A stretch of DNA of 64,000 nt, from assembly GCA_036924085.1 (NCBI GenBank), contig JAVGWX010000006.1:40470246-40534245 (forward strand). The letters are read 5' to 3'. Positions 10,589 to 21,022 of the stretch are shown here, one piece after another (position 1 is the first letter of the stretch; each line of letters starts with the position of its first letter). The DNA is from Ariolimax columbianus. Its lineage: Eukaryota; Mollusca; Gastropoda; Stylommatophora; Arionidae. A program made the translations under genes and the position numbers. Under the pieces are notes generated by a model. It was not told the DNA's origin, did not search any database, and saw only the letters and a program-made list of their open reading frames with translations.

Positions 10589-13392
10589 TTATGACCTTCA
10601 GCGAAGGATACAGGCCTTGGAGATGAGATGTTTCCATGAATGAAATGGAAGACGCCATGAGAACTCTAAAGAAAAAGAAATCGCCCGGAAAAGATGGCGT
10701 AACAAACGAAATGCTGATGGGGCTGGGCCAAACAGCAAAGAGAAAGTTACTATCAGTCCAGAACCAAAGCTGGAAAAGGGGAATTGTACCTCAGGCATGA
10801 CAAGACGCTGTACTTATACCAGTACCAAAGAAAGAAAAAGATAGAACTGATCCAAATGGATACAGGTCTAGCAGTCTACTGAGCTGTGTAGGAAAACTGA
10901 TGGAGCGTATGATAAACACTAGACTGATGTGGCATATGGAAGAAAAACACATACTGATTCCACAGCAAGCAGGCTTTAGACAGCACAGATCCACTGAGGA
11001 TCAGATCACTCTCATAGCACAGGAAAAAGAGGATGCTTACCAGGAGAAAAAACAAACAGTAGCGATTTGGATGGATTTAGAAAAGGCATTTGACAAGGTG
11101 TGGAAAGAGGGACTTAAGGTCAAGTTACAAAGAAGTGAAGTTTGTGGGAAAATGTACAGATGGATCAGCAACTACCTCAAAAACAGACCAGCCAGAGTTA
11201 AAGTACAAGGGCAGATGAGCAAAAAGGTGACACTTGAGCAGGGAGTACCCCAAGGAGGAGTACTGTCATCCACACTCTTCCTGGTGTATATAAATAACAT
11301 CGCAGAGAATATACCAAGAAGAGTCCACAGCTCCATGTTTGCAGACGATCTGGCTATGTGGACCTCTGAAAAGAATCTCACCATAGCAAGTAATCGGATG
11401 CAGCATGCCCTAACATCGGTGGAGGAGTGGGCGAACTCATGGCTGGTCAAAATAAATGAGGAAAAAACAACATGTGCGATATTCTCGCTTTCAAACAAAC
11501 CCCAAAACACCAAAATAAGTCTTAACGGCAACGCAAACTATCTGGGAGTCACATTTGATCGGCGCATGACATGGAAAAGTCAGATCGAGAGAAACCGAAT
11601 GAGAGCCAGAGAAAGAATGGCAATCATGAGGAAACTTGCTGGCACAATCTGGGGAGCAGACGAAAGTATACTAAAGAAACTGTACACTGGAAGAGGGAGA
11701 CCAGTTCTCGAGTATGGCACTGCGGCATGGACTACAGCAGCAAAGGCGAACTTTGATAAAATTAGCAAACTCCAAAACTAAGCCATGAGAGTTATAACAG
11801 GAGGCATGAAGTCAACGCCAATTGAAGAACTGGAAAAGATTACAAATCTGCAATCCATGACTGACAGAAGGGACTGCAGAGCCCAGCAGCAAGGAGAAAA
11901 ACTCAGAAAACTGACATACCATCCAATGCATAAGAGACTAAATAATTTTGGAAATGGGAAACTAAAGCGGAGAAACTTTGCAGAAATAGCCAAAGCAAAG
12001 ACGAACGAAGACCCTATGAACGCACTAACAACACCAAAGCCCATCCCTACTGTACGCAAACCTACTTGGACGCAGCATATATTTCCAGAGGTGGTAGAAA
12101 ATATAACAGGTATTGGAAACAAGAACAGCCAGACTGAAAAAAAGAAAGAAGAGACATAACCCTGAGGTACATAACGAAAAACTACCCAAGAATGGACTGG
12201 ACCCATGTATACACCGACGGCTCTGTAACAAACACAACACAGAACGGAGGGGCAGGGGTATTCCTGAGCCTACCAAATGGCAGAAAAACAACACTATCAG
12301 TGGCAGCTGGAAAATACTCAAGCAATTTCAGAGCGGAGGCAGAGGCACTGAGGGCTGCAGTAGAAGAAATGGTGACAATGCAAACAAAATGAAAGCCATA
12401 TAGTCCTATTTACAGATGTCCTGGCCGTAGTCACAGCACTAAAAATCCAGAAAAATACCGAGCTTAATGATTTAAGAGCAGTACTCTGTCAAAATATGCC
12501 AGCAGTCCCTCCCACTGTAACATCCAAGGCAGAGAGGTGACAGACAGACTGGCAAAAGAAGGTGCAAGACTACCACAACCACCAGATACTAGTGTGACAT
12601 ACGAAGAGTCAAACAGGCTTATTAGAGCTAGATACATGACTAAATGGGAAACAGAACATACTGTCTACACACAAAAAAAACAATGCCTATTACCAGTTGA
12701 ACAGAAGAGAGCAGGTCGTGGTCTTCAGACTTCGCACTGGCCACAATAGACTGAGGTACCACCTATTCAATAAATTGAAGATAGGTGGCACTGACGAATG
12801 CACATGCGGTACTAGGAAAATGACCGCTGAACATCTGCTGCAAAACTGCCCGACATACGAGGATTAGAGAAAGCAGATGTGGTCATCACCAGTGGCAACA
12901 CTAGACAAGCTCTATGGCAGTGTCGACAGCTTCAGGATGACCGCTGCTTTTTACGAAAAAATAAAGGTTGACGTCTAACAGCGTACGAAGAAGAAGAAGA
13001 AGAAGAAGAGATGTTTCCAAAGACTTTTAAATGTCACGTACAAAGATCGAGTTACATATGATGAAATACAAGATATAATTACGACAGCAATCGGGTCTTT
13101 GGAAGACCTATTGGCAACTGTCAAAAGAAGGAAACTCGCTTGGTACGGTCACATTTCGAGATCAAATGGTCTTGCAAATACGATCCTCCACGGAAAGGTG
13201 CAAGGCAGACGACGAAGAGGCCGTCCCAAAAAGAGGTGGGAGGACAACATGAAAGAATGGACCAATCTCCGACCAGAAGAGGCACAGGCAGCGGCCGCTG
13301 ACAGAGAAAGGTGGCGTGGTATTATGAGGATGTCTTTATGTGTGCCCCGACGACGTCACCGGTTACGGGATGACCTGACCTGACCTGAGGTT
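10589..13392 (+). pseudogene. C-terminal end of LINE-R, split by LINE-A copy 1
   Basis: The + strand at 10589-10635 and 13019-13392 joins to LQRRIQALEMRC, then (after the insert) RLLNVTYKDR, LLATVKRRKLAWYGHISR, GRRRRGRPKKRWEDN, AAAADRERWRG and DDLT before a stop. The uninterrupted order is present in the second copy at 33810-34228. It ends with a short TGACC repeat. Confidence 0.85.
10636..13007 (+). mobile_element. LINE-A copy 1 (RT plus RNase H, 5'-truncated), with TSD
   Basis: The element starts inside the RT N-terminal region (KSPGKDGVTNEMLMGLGQ-like) and has RT motifs QQAGFRQHRSTEDQ, WMDLEKAFDKVW, VPQGGVLSSTLF and FADDLAMW within the open frame 10900-11781. It continues through a RNase H region (YTDGSVTN at about 12210) and a cysteine motif (CTCGTRKMTAEHL) to a (GAA)n tail. 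Stops and frameshifts (for example a stop at 10798 and one at 11779) make it dead. GAGATGTTTCC at 10625-10635 is repeated at 13008-13018, an exact 11-bp duplication. The host LINE-R has this sequence once. Divergence from copies 2 and 3 makes this the oldest of the three. Confidence 0.93.
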
Positions 13393-13599
13393 ATGGGGAA
13401 GATAGTTAAAATAAGAGAAGTAGAAATTCACGCAGACGTACAACGGACACACCAAGTGAAATTAAAGCTTATAGAATCGCAGACAGTTTCTCCTTCTTTG
13501 ATTAAAACGGTCATCACAGCGGAGATCCTATTTGGGTTAGGTACACAAGCAAATAGCTTGCTGGTCGTTTTTGTCGTTGGTAGCAAATATATCGGAGTG

Positions 13600-13915
13600 A
13601 TCTTCTCTTTTTATTTGAAGTGAACAGAGTGGGGTGATTTTTTCTTTGTTTGTAGTGAACAGAGTGAAGTGATTTTTCTTTGTTTGTAGTGAACAGAGTG
13701 AAGTGATCTTTTCTTTGTATGTAGTGAACAGAGTGAAGTGATCTTTTCTTTGTATGTAGTGAACAGAGTGAAGTGATCTTTTCTTTGTATGTAGTGAACA
13801 GAGTTGAGTGATTTCTTCAGTTTTCGTATTAAACAGAGTTGACAGATCTTGCCCTTGTTGGTAGGTAGTAAAAAGGGTGAAATAATCTCTTCTTTGTTGA
13901 TAGTTTAGGGTTAAC
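13600..13915. repeat. 35-bp minisatellite, left block
   Basis: About nine copies of a unit containing gaacagagtgaagtgatctt at 35-bp spacing (for example 13691 and 13726). The right block at 16690-16925 is the same family. Confidence 0.88.
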
Positions 13916-14121
13916 GACGAGGACACGGCTTCATCTACGCGAGTCTCCCCATATGGCTCTGTCTCTCACCGTATAACTGTATCCAGCCTGCATACAGCAT
14001 CGCTCGAAGCACGAACTTAGGTCCAGCGATGAACCCAGGGATCTCTAGCAATGAACCCAGAAGATCTCTAGTCATGAACCCAGGGATCCCCAGCGATGAC
14101 CCCAGAGAACCCTTCAGCATT
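13916..14121 (-). mobile_element. SINE-B left part with short internal array
   Basis: Matches the 3' part of SINE-B (2047-2290). The unit ccagcgatgaacccagggat is present several times at about 14020-14110. The remainder of this SINE lies at 16221-16680, beyond LINE-A copy 2. Confidence 0.75.
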
Positions 14122-14134
14122 GAATACAGCGATC
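14122..14134 (+). repeat. Target-site duplication, left (LINE-A copy 2)
   Basis: GAATACAGCGATC, repeated exactly at 16208-16220 after the (GAA)n tail; the first G-A-A may belong to the tail, so 10-13 bp. Confidence 0.85.
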
Positions 14135-16207
14135 ACAGCACAGATCCACTGAGGACCAGGTCATCCTCATAGCCCAGGAAATAGAAGATGCCTACCAGGC
14201 ACAGAAACACACAGTAGCGGTTTGGGTGGACCTGGAAAAGGCATTTGACAAAGTCTGAAAAGACGGACTTAGAGACAAGCTAAGAAGAAATAAGTTTGTG
14301 GGAGAATGTACAAGTGGATCAACCACTACCTCAAAAAAAGAACGGCCAGAGTCCAAGTACAAGGGCAGATGAGCAAAAAAGGTGACATTCGAGCAGGGAG
14401 TACCCCAAGGGGGAGTACTGTCACCCACACTCTTCCTGGTGTATATAAACGACATTACAGAGAATATACCAAGAAGAGTCCACAGCTCAATGTTTGCAGA
14501 CGATCTGGCTATGTGGACCTCTGAAAAGAATCTCACCATAGCAAGAAATCGGATGCAGCAGGCCCTAACATCGCTGGAAGAGTGGGCGAACTCATGGCTG
14601 GTCAAAATAAACGAGGAGAAAACCACATGTACAATATTCTCGCTTTCAATCAAACCCCAAAACACCAAATGAAGTCTAAATGGCAAATTCCTGCAGCCAA
14701 ACGACAACCCAAACTATCTGGGAGTCACATTTGATCGGCGCATGACATGGAAAAGTCAGATCGAGAGAAACCGAATGAGAGCCAGAAAAAGGATGGCAAT
14801 CATGAGGAAACTTGCTGGCACAAGCTGGGGAGCAGACGAAAGTATACTAAAGAAACTGTACACTGGAAGAGTGAGACCAGTTCTCGAGTATGGCATTGCG
14901 GCATGGACAACAGCAGCAAAGGCGAACTTCGATAAAGTTAGCAAACTTCAAAACCAAGCCATGAGAGTTATAACAGGAGGCATGAAGTCAACGCCAATTG
15001 TAGAACTTGAAAAGATTACAAAACTGCAATCCATGACCGATAGAAGAGACTGCAGAGCCCTGCTGCAGTCAGAGAAACTCCGAAGACTGACTGACCATCC
15101 AATGCACCAGGGACTAAACAATTTGGGAAATGGGAAACTAAAGCGGAGAAACTTTGCAGAAATAGCCAAAGCAAAGATGCACGAAGATCCCATTAACGCA
15201 CTAACAACACCAAAGCCCATCACTACTGTACGAAATCCTACCTGGAGACAAGATATATTTCCAGAGGTGGTAGAAAATATACCAGGTATTGGAAACAAAA
15301 ACTGCCAGACTGAAAAAGAAAGGAGAGATACTACCCTAAGCTTTATATCGAAAAACTACCCAAGCATGGACTGGACCCATGCATACACCGATGGTTCTGT
15401 AACAAACACTACACAGAACGGAGGGGCAGGAGCATTCCTGAACCTACCAAATGACAGAAAAATAACACTGTCATTCGCTACTGGTAAGTACACAAGCAAT
15501 TTCAGAGCGGAGGCAGAGGCACTGAGGGCGGCAGTGGAAGAAATGGTGACACATAAAGAAAATGAAAGCCATACAGTCCTGCTTACAGATGCTCTGGCCG
15601 TAGTCACAGCGCTAAAAAACCAGAAAAACACTGAGCTTAATGACTTAAGAGCAGTACTCTGTCAACTATGCCAGCAGTCCGCACCAAAAAGGGTAGTGAT
15701 ACAGTGGGTCCCATGATACTGCAACATCCAAGGCAACGAGGAGGCAGACAGACTGGCAAAAGAAGGTGCAAGACTACCACAAACAGATACTAGTATGACG
15801 TACGAAGAGTCAAAACGGCTTATTAAAGCCAGATACATGACCAAATGGGAAACTGAACATACCGGCTACACGAAAAACGATGCCTTTAACCAGTTGAACA
15901 GAAGAGAGCAGGTCGTTGTCTTCAGACTTCGGACTGGCCACAATAGACTGAGGTACCACCTATTCAACAAATTGAAGATATGTGGTACCGACGAATGCCC
16001 GTGTGGTACCTGGAAAATGACCGCTGAGCATCTGCTGCAGAACTGCCCGACATACGAGGATCAGAGAGAGCAGATGTGGCCATCACCAGTGGAACCACAA
16101 GACAAGCTCTATGGCAGTGTCGAGAGCCTCAGGATGATCGCCGCTTTTTTCGAAAAAATAAAGGTTACTGTCTGACTGCGTACGATGAAGAAGAAGAAGA
16201 AGAAGAA
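14135..16207 (+). mobile_element. LINE-A copy 2 (RT plus RNase H, 5'-truncated)
   Basis: Starts at RT codons for STEDQVILIAQE and runs through FADDLAMW (14382-14672 frame), the RT C-terminal domain, RNase H (YTDGSVTNT at about 15385, RAEAEALRAAVEE at about 15510, LLTDALAV at about 15585), a C-x-C-x6-H-x4-C finger-like motif (ECPCGTWKMTAEHLLQNC) and a (GAA)n tail. A 324-codon frame (14742-15716) stays open but starts after the RT active site and ends at a TGA next to the expected RNase H histidine. Frameshifts also occur near 14260-14380. Closely similar to copy 3. Confidence 0.93.
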
Positions 16208-16220
16208 GAATACAGCGATC
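16208..16220 (+). repeat. Target-site duplication, right (LINE-A copy 2)
   Basis: GAATACAGCGATC, identical to 14122-14134. Confidence 0.85.
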
Positions 16221-16680
16221 TCTCCAGCGATGAAGCCAGGGATCTCTCCAGCGAAGAATCAGAATCCAAAGCGATGACCCCAAAAATCCCTCCAGCGATG
16301 ACCCCAGGGATCCCTCTAACGATATCCACAGAAATCCCCCCAGTGATGAACCTAGGAATACCTCCAGCGATGAACCCAGGGATCTTTCCAGCGATGACCC
16401 CAGGGATCTCTCCAGCTATGAACCCAGGGATCTCTCCAGCGATGACCCCAGGGATCCCTCCAGTGATGAACCCAGGAATCCCTCCAGCGATGACACCAGG
16501 AATCTCTCCAGTGATGAACCCAAGGATCCCTTCAGCAACAATGAACCCAGGGATCCCTCCAGCGATGAACCCAGGGATTTTCGGAAAACAATTCCACCAT
16601 GAACCGACCTCCGTAACTCGAATTCAAACTACGACATTCTGAACACGAGAGACACGAGGCAAACGGATTAATTACTTCCC
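16221..16680 (-). mobile_element. SINE-B right part with about 24-bp array
   Basis: From 16221 to about 16580 some 16 imperfect copies of ccagcgatgaacccagggat with 3-4 bases between them; the tRNA-like head follows to 16680, ending gaggcaaacggattaatta. The open frame of repeated MTPGISPAMNPGI-like sequence is the array, not a gene. Confidence 0.82.
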
Positions 16681-16689
16681 CAATGAAAC

Positions 16690-16925
16690 CGTAAACAGAG
16701 TTGAGTGATTTTGCCCTTGTTGGTAGTAAACAGAGTTGAGTGATTTTGCCTTTGTTGGTAGTAAACAGAGTTGAGTGATTTTGCCCTTGTTGGTAGTATA
16801 CAGAGTGGAGTTACCTTGTTTTTTTTGGTAGTAAACAGAGTGGAGTTACCTTGTTTTTGTTGGTAGTAAACAGAGTGGAAGAGTGGAGTGGTCTAGCATT
16901 TATTGGTAGTAAACAGTGTAAAGTG
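16690..16925. repeat. 35-bp minisatellite, right block
   Basis: About six copies of gtaaacagagttgagtgatt-type units at 35-bp spacing (16691, 16726 and on). Same family as 13600-13915. Confidence 0.88.
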
Positions 16926-16949
16926 ATAGTTCTTTAGGTTAGTAGAGAT

Positions 16950-17390
16950 ATAAATCAGCAATGACAGAACATTAAAGAGGCCGTAAAAGAGGTTCAAGAG
17001 ATAACATTGGGTAAAAACAAAGCAGAAAACATGAAGCTATGGGCAACAACTGAAATGTTTAAAAAAAAAAGAGAAGGATGAAATTCGCAAATGGCAGAAC
17101 AGCAATACAGATCATGGCATTGCATAGTATAAGCGTATCAAGAATGAATTAGATCAAGAATGTACGATGGCACGAGAACAATAGTGGATGGACCAGTTGA
17201 GCTCATTGTAGACCTGAAGAGAATAGAACATTCGATAAGGTCCATAAAAAAGTATAACAGTAAAAAATAAGAGCATACAATCATAGATGATTGATGATAA
17301 ATAATAATGGGAAACCAGTAAGAGAGCAAATAAAGAGAGATGGAGAGAATATGTTAAGGAAATGTAAGGATGTGGGCCTGAATCAGTCAT
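16950..17390 (+). pseudogene. LINE linker fragment (between endonuclease and RT)
   Basis: Across two frames the + strand reads EITLGKNKAENMKLW, TTEMFKKKRE, EIRKWQNSNTDHG, YKRIKNELDQE, then VREQIKRDGEN. This is the usual basic linker between endonuclease and RT (W-x-T-x-E-M, then a K-E-R-W-x-E-Y motif). Weak but ordered. Confidence 0.45.
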
Positions 17391-18010
17391 TCATTCATAG
17401 GCCTTTCAGTCTTTGCAGACCATACGAGTGACACCTTTGTGTAGCCTCTCAGGTGGCAATTCTGAATGCTGAAAATGGAAACTCCTGGCTGATCAAACTG
17501 AAGGATCTCGGCCTCGCTGGTGTAATCCAAAGAAATGCAAGGCATGATAATTTGGCACCAGCTGAGCTGCAGGAGCTGCTGGAATGAGTTTGCGCAATTT
17601 TGAAACCATCCACTTTAGGTGCTACCACTGTGGATTTTCTGTCTGGATTTACTCCGGTAGCCCTACCCTCTCCCGAGGTTTCCACAAGGAAGTGGAGTTG
17701 TTACCCGCAAATGCTGGTTAATCGAGACATCCGATGATACTCTTAAAGTCCCAAGACTAGCCAGCACGCCCTGAGACTTGTGGGTTTAAAATCATAATTT
17801 ATCCTCTCCCAGGCGAACGGCATGAACAGGCTAACGAGCTTCGTCTACCCAGGTTTAGAGTCAAGAGTTTACCTTCTCTTAGATTGGCTGCCAACCAAAG
17901 CTAATGAGCCTAATCTGCCCGCCCAGTTATACCGCCGGCTACTCGGTCGCGCCCCACAGTAGGCTCTGTAAGAAACAGGGGGCCCCTCATGTAGGTGCTG
18001 CTGGGGACAC
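17391..18010 (-). mobile_element. Element E copy 2 (minus)
   Basis: Inverted relative to 8735-9361 and collinear with it; begins at the (CATT)n tail (gtcattcattcataggcc) and ends near ggggacacaataatg. No conserved protein is visible. Confidence 0.7.
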
Positions 18011-18170
18011 AATAATGTATGAGAGGCTATTTGGATGGGAATTCCTGAACGGCAAGCCGAACAGTGAATCTAGCGGCGATCTCTACACCTGGAAAGGAGA
18101 TACTATATCAGACATCAGACTTCATTTTCCTTTAAGGAGCGGGAAGTCCAGTCCAGACCTTGCTATTCCC

Positions 18171-18183
18171 CCCCCCCCCCCCC
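18171..18183. repeat. Poly-C tract
   Basis: Thirteen or more C residues; length uncertain in any read-based assembly. Confidence 0.9.
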
Positions 18184-18292
18184 GCTATCCAGCATAACAC
18201 GACATTAAAGGACACGCCTTTGGTAGAGAAGAATTTATTTAGACATTTTCCTCAATTCCAAACAAAACAGCAGGGATAAATGAAGCACCTAT

Positions 18293-18665
18293 CTTCTTCT
18301 TCTTCTTCTTCGTACGCTGTCAGACGTCAACTTGAATTTGTTCGAAGAAAGCAGCGGTCATCCTGAGACTGTCGACATTGCCATAGAGCTTGTCTAGTGT
18401 TGGCACTGATGATGGTCACATGTGCTTTCTCTGGTCCTCGTATGTCGGGCAATTTTGCAGCAGATGTTCAGCGGTCATTTTCCCTGTACCACAAGTGCAT
18501 TCATCAGTGCCACCTATCTTCAGTTTATTGAATAGATGGTACCTCAGTCTATTGTGGCCTGTGCAAAGTCTGAAGACCACGACCTGCTCTCTTCTGTTCA
18601 ACTGGTAAGAGGCATCATTTTTTGTGTAGCCAGTATGTTCTGTTTCCCATTTGGCCATGTATCTG
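18293..18665 (-). mobile_element. LINE-A 3' fragment (minus)
   Basis: Starts at a (TTC)n tail and encodes on the minus strand RYMAKWETEHTGYTKNDA, then QVVVFRLCTGHNRLRYHLF, then ECTCGTGKMTAEHLLQ. 5'-truncated after about 370 bp. A possible duplication with two mismatches flanks it (gaagcacctat near 18282 and gaggcacccat at 18666-18676). Confidence 0.88.
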
Positions 18666-18679
18666 GAGGCACCCATCGA

Positions 18680-19790
18680 GTTACTCAAAATAGATGATGA
18701 TGATGAGTAAAACGTTGGAGAACAAAATATAGACCCATAACATGTAGATGTAAACAAAGATGGTTCACGTTTTGTAGAAAGGAAACAAACAGATAAAGAA
18801 GTACTGACTAGATTAGGAATGGGACAGGAAATACTGAAAGGCATAACAATTAAACAAATCAACTATTTTGCACAAATATAGAGAAACAATGCACTGCTGA
18901 ACATAGGACTGGATGGAAAGGTTGAATGCAGGCGGACAAGAGGAGAACAACGGTGTAAGTGGGAAAACACCCCTAAGAGATGGGAAGAAAACAGTCTGCT
19001 ACAGTACTGTAAAAATACATATATTACTGTAAAACATTTTTAAACGTGTATCTTGATAGCTGTGTTACATTGTACTTGCTAGTATATGCAATCCAATACA
19101 TTTTACTGTGTGCATTTCAAAACATTTTTCTGAAAAAGTGTCAACAGATTTCATGAGAATGTCAAAAAGGGTCATGACACATAGCAAGTTAAGAAGCCTG
19201 CAATAGAATGCAGTGCACTGAAATGGCCAAACCAATCACAATGAACAATCACTTTTAGAGTATCTTGCTAAACATTAAAAAAGCGTGCACAATTAACATG
19301 ACCTTAATATGCTTCGTCTCGCGACAATTCCAAGCAAGTTAATTGGTAACTAAAGATAAACACTGGGTCACATTAGAACTCAATGCAAAAATTGACAGCA
19401 ACTGAATTCTAGAGAATTTAACCCATATAAGATACAAAGGTTGTGTTCAAGATGACTACGTTTTGTGGAATTCTCAAACAAGTTGGTTTGTTCCACCTGT
19501 TTTGACTTCCAGTTTCAATCTGCTCGAAGATACATTATATTTTAATGATAGCTAACACATCCTGAATTGTAAATTTACCGGGTTCAATATACGTTGCTGT
19601 CATGTTCGACTCATTTGTAAATGGATACCTAGCTGACTGATAGTGAGAGCAAGCCAATACAGAAGGAAATTGCTCACCTCATCGCAGAAACAACATACAT
19701 ACCTAATATACACAAATCTACAACACTTTCTCCCTGGCAGTAGTATCTGCTATGAAAGAACCCTTATCTCTAACACACCTTAATATAACC
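18680..19790. other. No recognisable feature
   Basis: AT-rich spacer. One short direct repeat region (agaggagaacaacgg) but no gene or element identified. Confidence 0.5.
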
Positions 19791-19794
19791 ATCC

Positions 19795-20165
19795 AACTCA
19801 GGTTTTTATGAGCGAAAAGACAGCTGCAAGAAAAACGGTTATTCTAACAGACTCCAGGAGCGTAATCCAAGCCATTTCAAGCCAAAAGCAAGATAGACTC
19901 TCACACAAAATAAAATATAACATCGGGTAGCTGTCCCCAAAAGCATATCTAGTCCTAAAGTAGATTCTGGCCCAATGTGGGATCATGGGAAACGAGAAGT
20001 TAGATGAGCTCGTATAAGCCGAGAGTAGCGGCACCCAGACTCGCCATCCACAAAACTATACAGAAGCAAAGACAATCGCCAAACGATCCATGAGGATTTA
20101 AGGGAGAGACCAGCACAAAGAAAATCAGAAAATGACAAACTTTACAGAGATGGGCAGATATATGT
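19795..20165 (+). pseudogene. LINE RNase H fragment
   Basis: A + frame reads KTAARKTVILTDSRSVIQAI, then QDRLSHKIKYNIG, and after a stop ILAQCGIMGNEKLDEL. These match RNase H of jockey/I-type LINEs: the TDS-x-S-x-x-x-A strand/helix and the P-A-H-C-G-I-x-G-N-E-x-A-D end, with H changed to Q and A changed to L. Confidence 0.62.
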
Positions 20166-20169
20166 AAGA

Positions 20170-20735
20170 TATAAGTAACGACATATGCTACTTACAAGAT
20201 ATTGTGTAATTCCACTTGTTTGTGCAGTCGTACCTGTTTTGACTCCGACAATCTGGCACTGAACGGGTCAGATCACTACACACTGTACTTAATCAGAGTT
20301 ACATCAATAGCTTGAATCTGGAAAATACACACGCACTTCCGAGAAATAAATATTTATTGAAACGCCTGTCATGACCTTTATTAATACATGAAAACAATCA
20401 ATGAATAAATCTTTGTCTGTTGCCCTTCTTTCGGGGCATAGGTCATTGATAATCATTTTTCAACAAGTTCGATCTTGAGTTATCCTTTCTGACTGTCATC
20501 TGTTGAGGTCCAGGGACCGAAGTTCATTTTCCCATTCTCTTCTTCATGTGTTTCTTGATCTTCAGCTCTTCCTCATTCCCTGTGGATTTTATGTCAGAAC
20601 ATGGCTGGCTATGTATGATAGTGCTTTCTGTAGAGTGTGTGTTTTATAAACTTATTTTCACTGATTTTCACTGGTTGTTATTGGGTTCTTTCCCACTGAT
20701 CTTCGTTTCTCCTCATGTCTTAGTCAGACTGTACC
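20170..20735. other. No recognisable feature
   Basis: Spacer; the 74-codon frame at 20546 has no family signature. Confidence 0.5.
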
Positions 20736-20751
20736 TATTATCCTCCGTAGT

Positions 20752-21001
20752 GGGAGACGGCGTGGGCTAGTGGTTAAGTGACACGCTCACAATCCGAGGG
20801 TGCTGGATTCGATCCCCGCACATCACAGCACCGGCCTTTACCCCAGGAAAACAAACCCTTAGAAAATGCAAGAGGAAACAGACCCTTACATAAAATGCAT
20901 GCTGAAGTTGGATGCACTAGGCCGACAGGCGCAAAATAGAGACCACAGTGCAACGCACTCCCTTTTAGGGAATAGAGAAATAAGGCGAACACAAAAGAAC
21001 A
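20752..21001 (+). mobile_element. SINE-A copy 2 with exact TSD
   Basis: tRNA-derived head (GGGCTAGTGG A box, GGATTCGATCC B box), shared body and A-rich end. ATCCTCCGTAGT at 20740-20751 is repeated exactly at 21002-21013, giving a 250-bp insert. The right duplication overlaps the left one of LINE-A copy 3 by two bases. Confidence 0.92.
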
Positions 21002-21011
21002 ATCCTCCGTA

Positions 21012-21022
21012 GTAATACATAC
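21012..21022 (+). repeat. Target-site duplication, left (LINE-A copy 3)
   Basis: GTAATACATAC, repeated exactly at 23386-23396. Confidence 0.88.

Noticed and set aside
11778..12206. 142-codon minus-strand hydrophobic frame, with others at 14948-15298 and 21929-22279
   Set aside because: These are antisense shadows of LINE-A coding sequence, as they recur at the same place in each copy.
16076..16642. 188-codon frame with MNPGIPPA-like repeats resembling a structural protein
   Set aside because: It is the SINE-B array plus LINE-A tail, crossing an element boundary.
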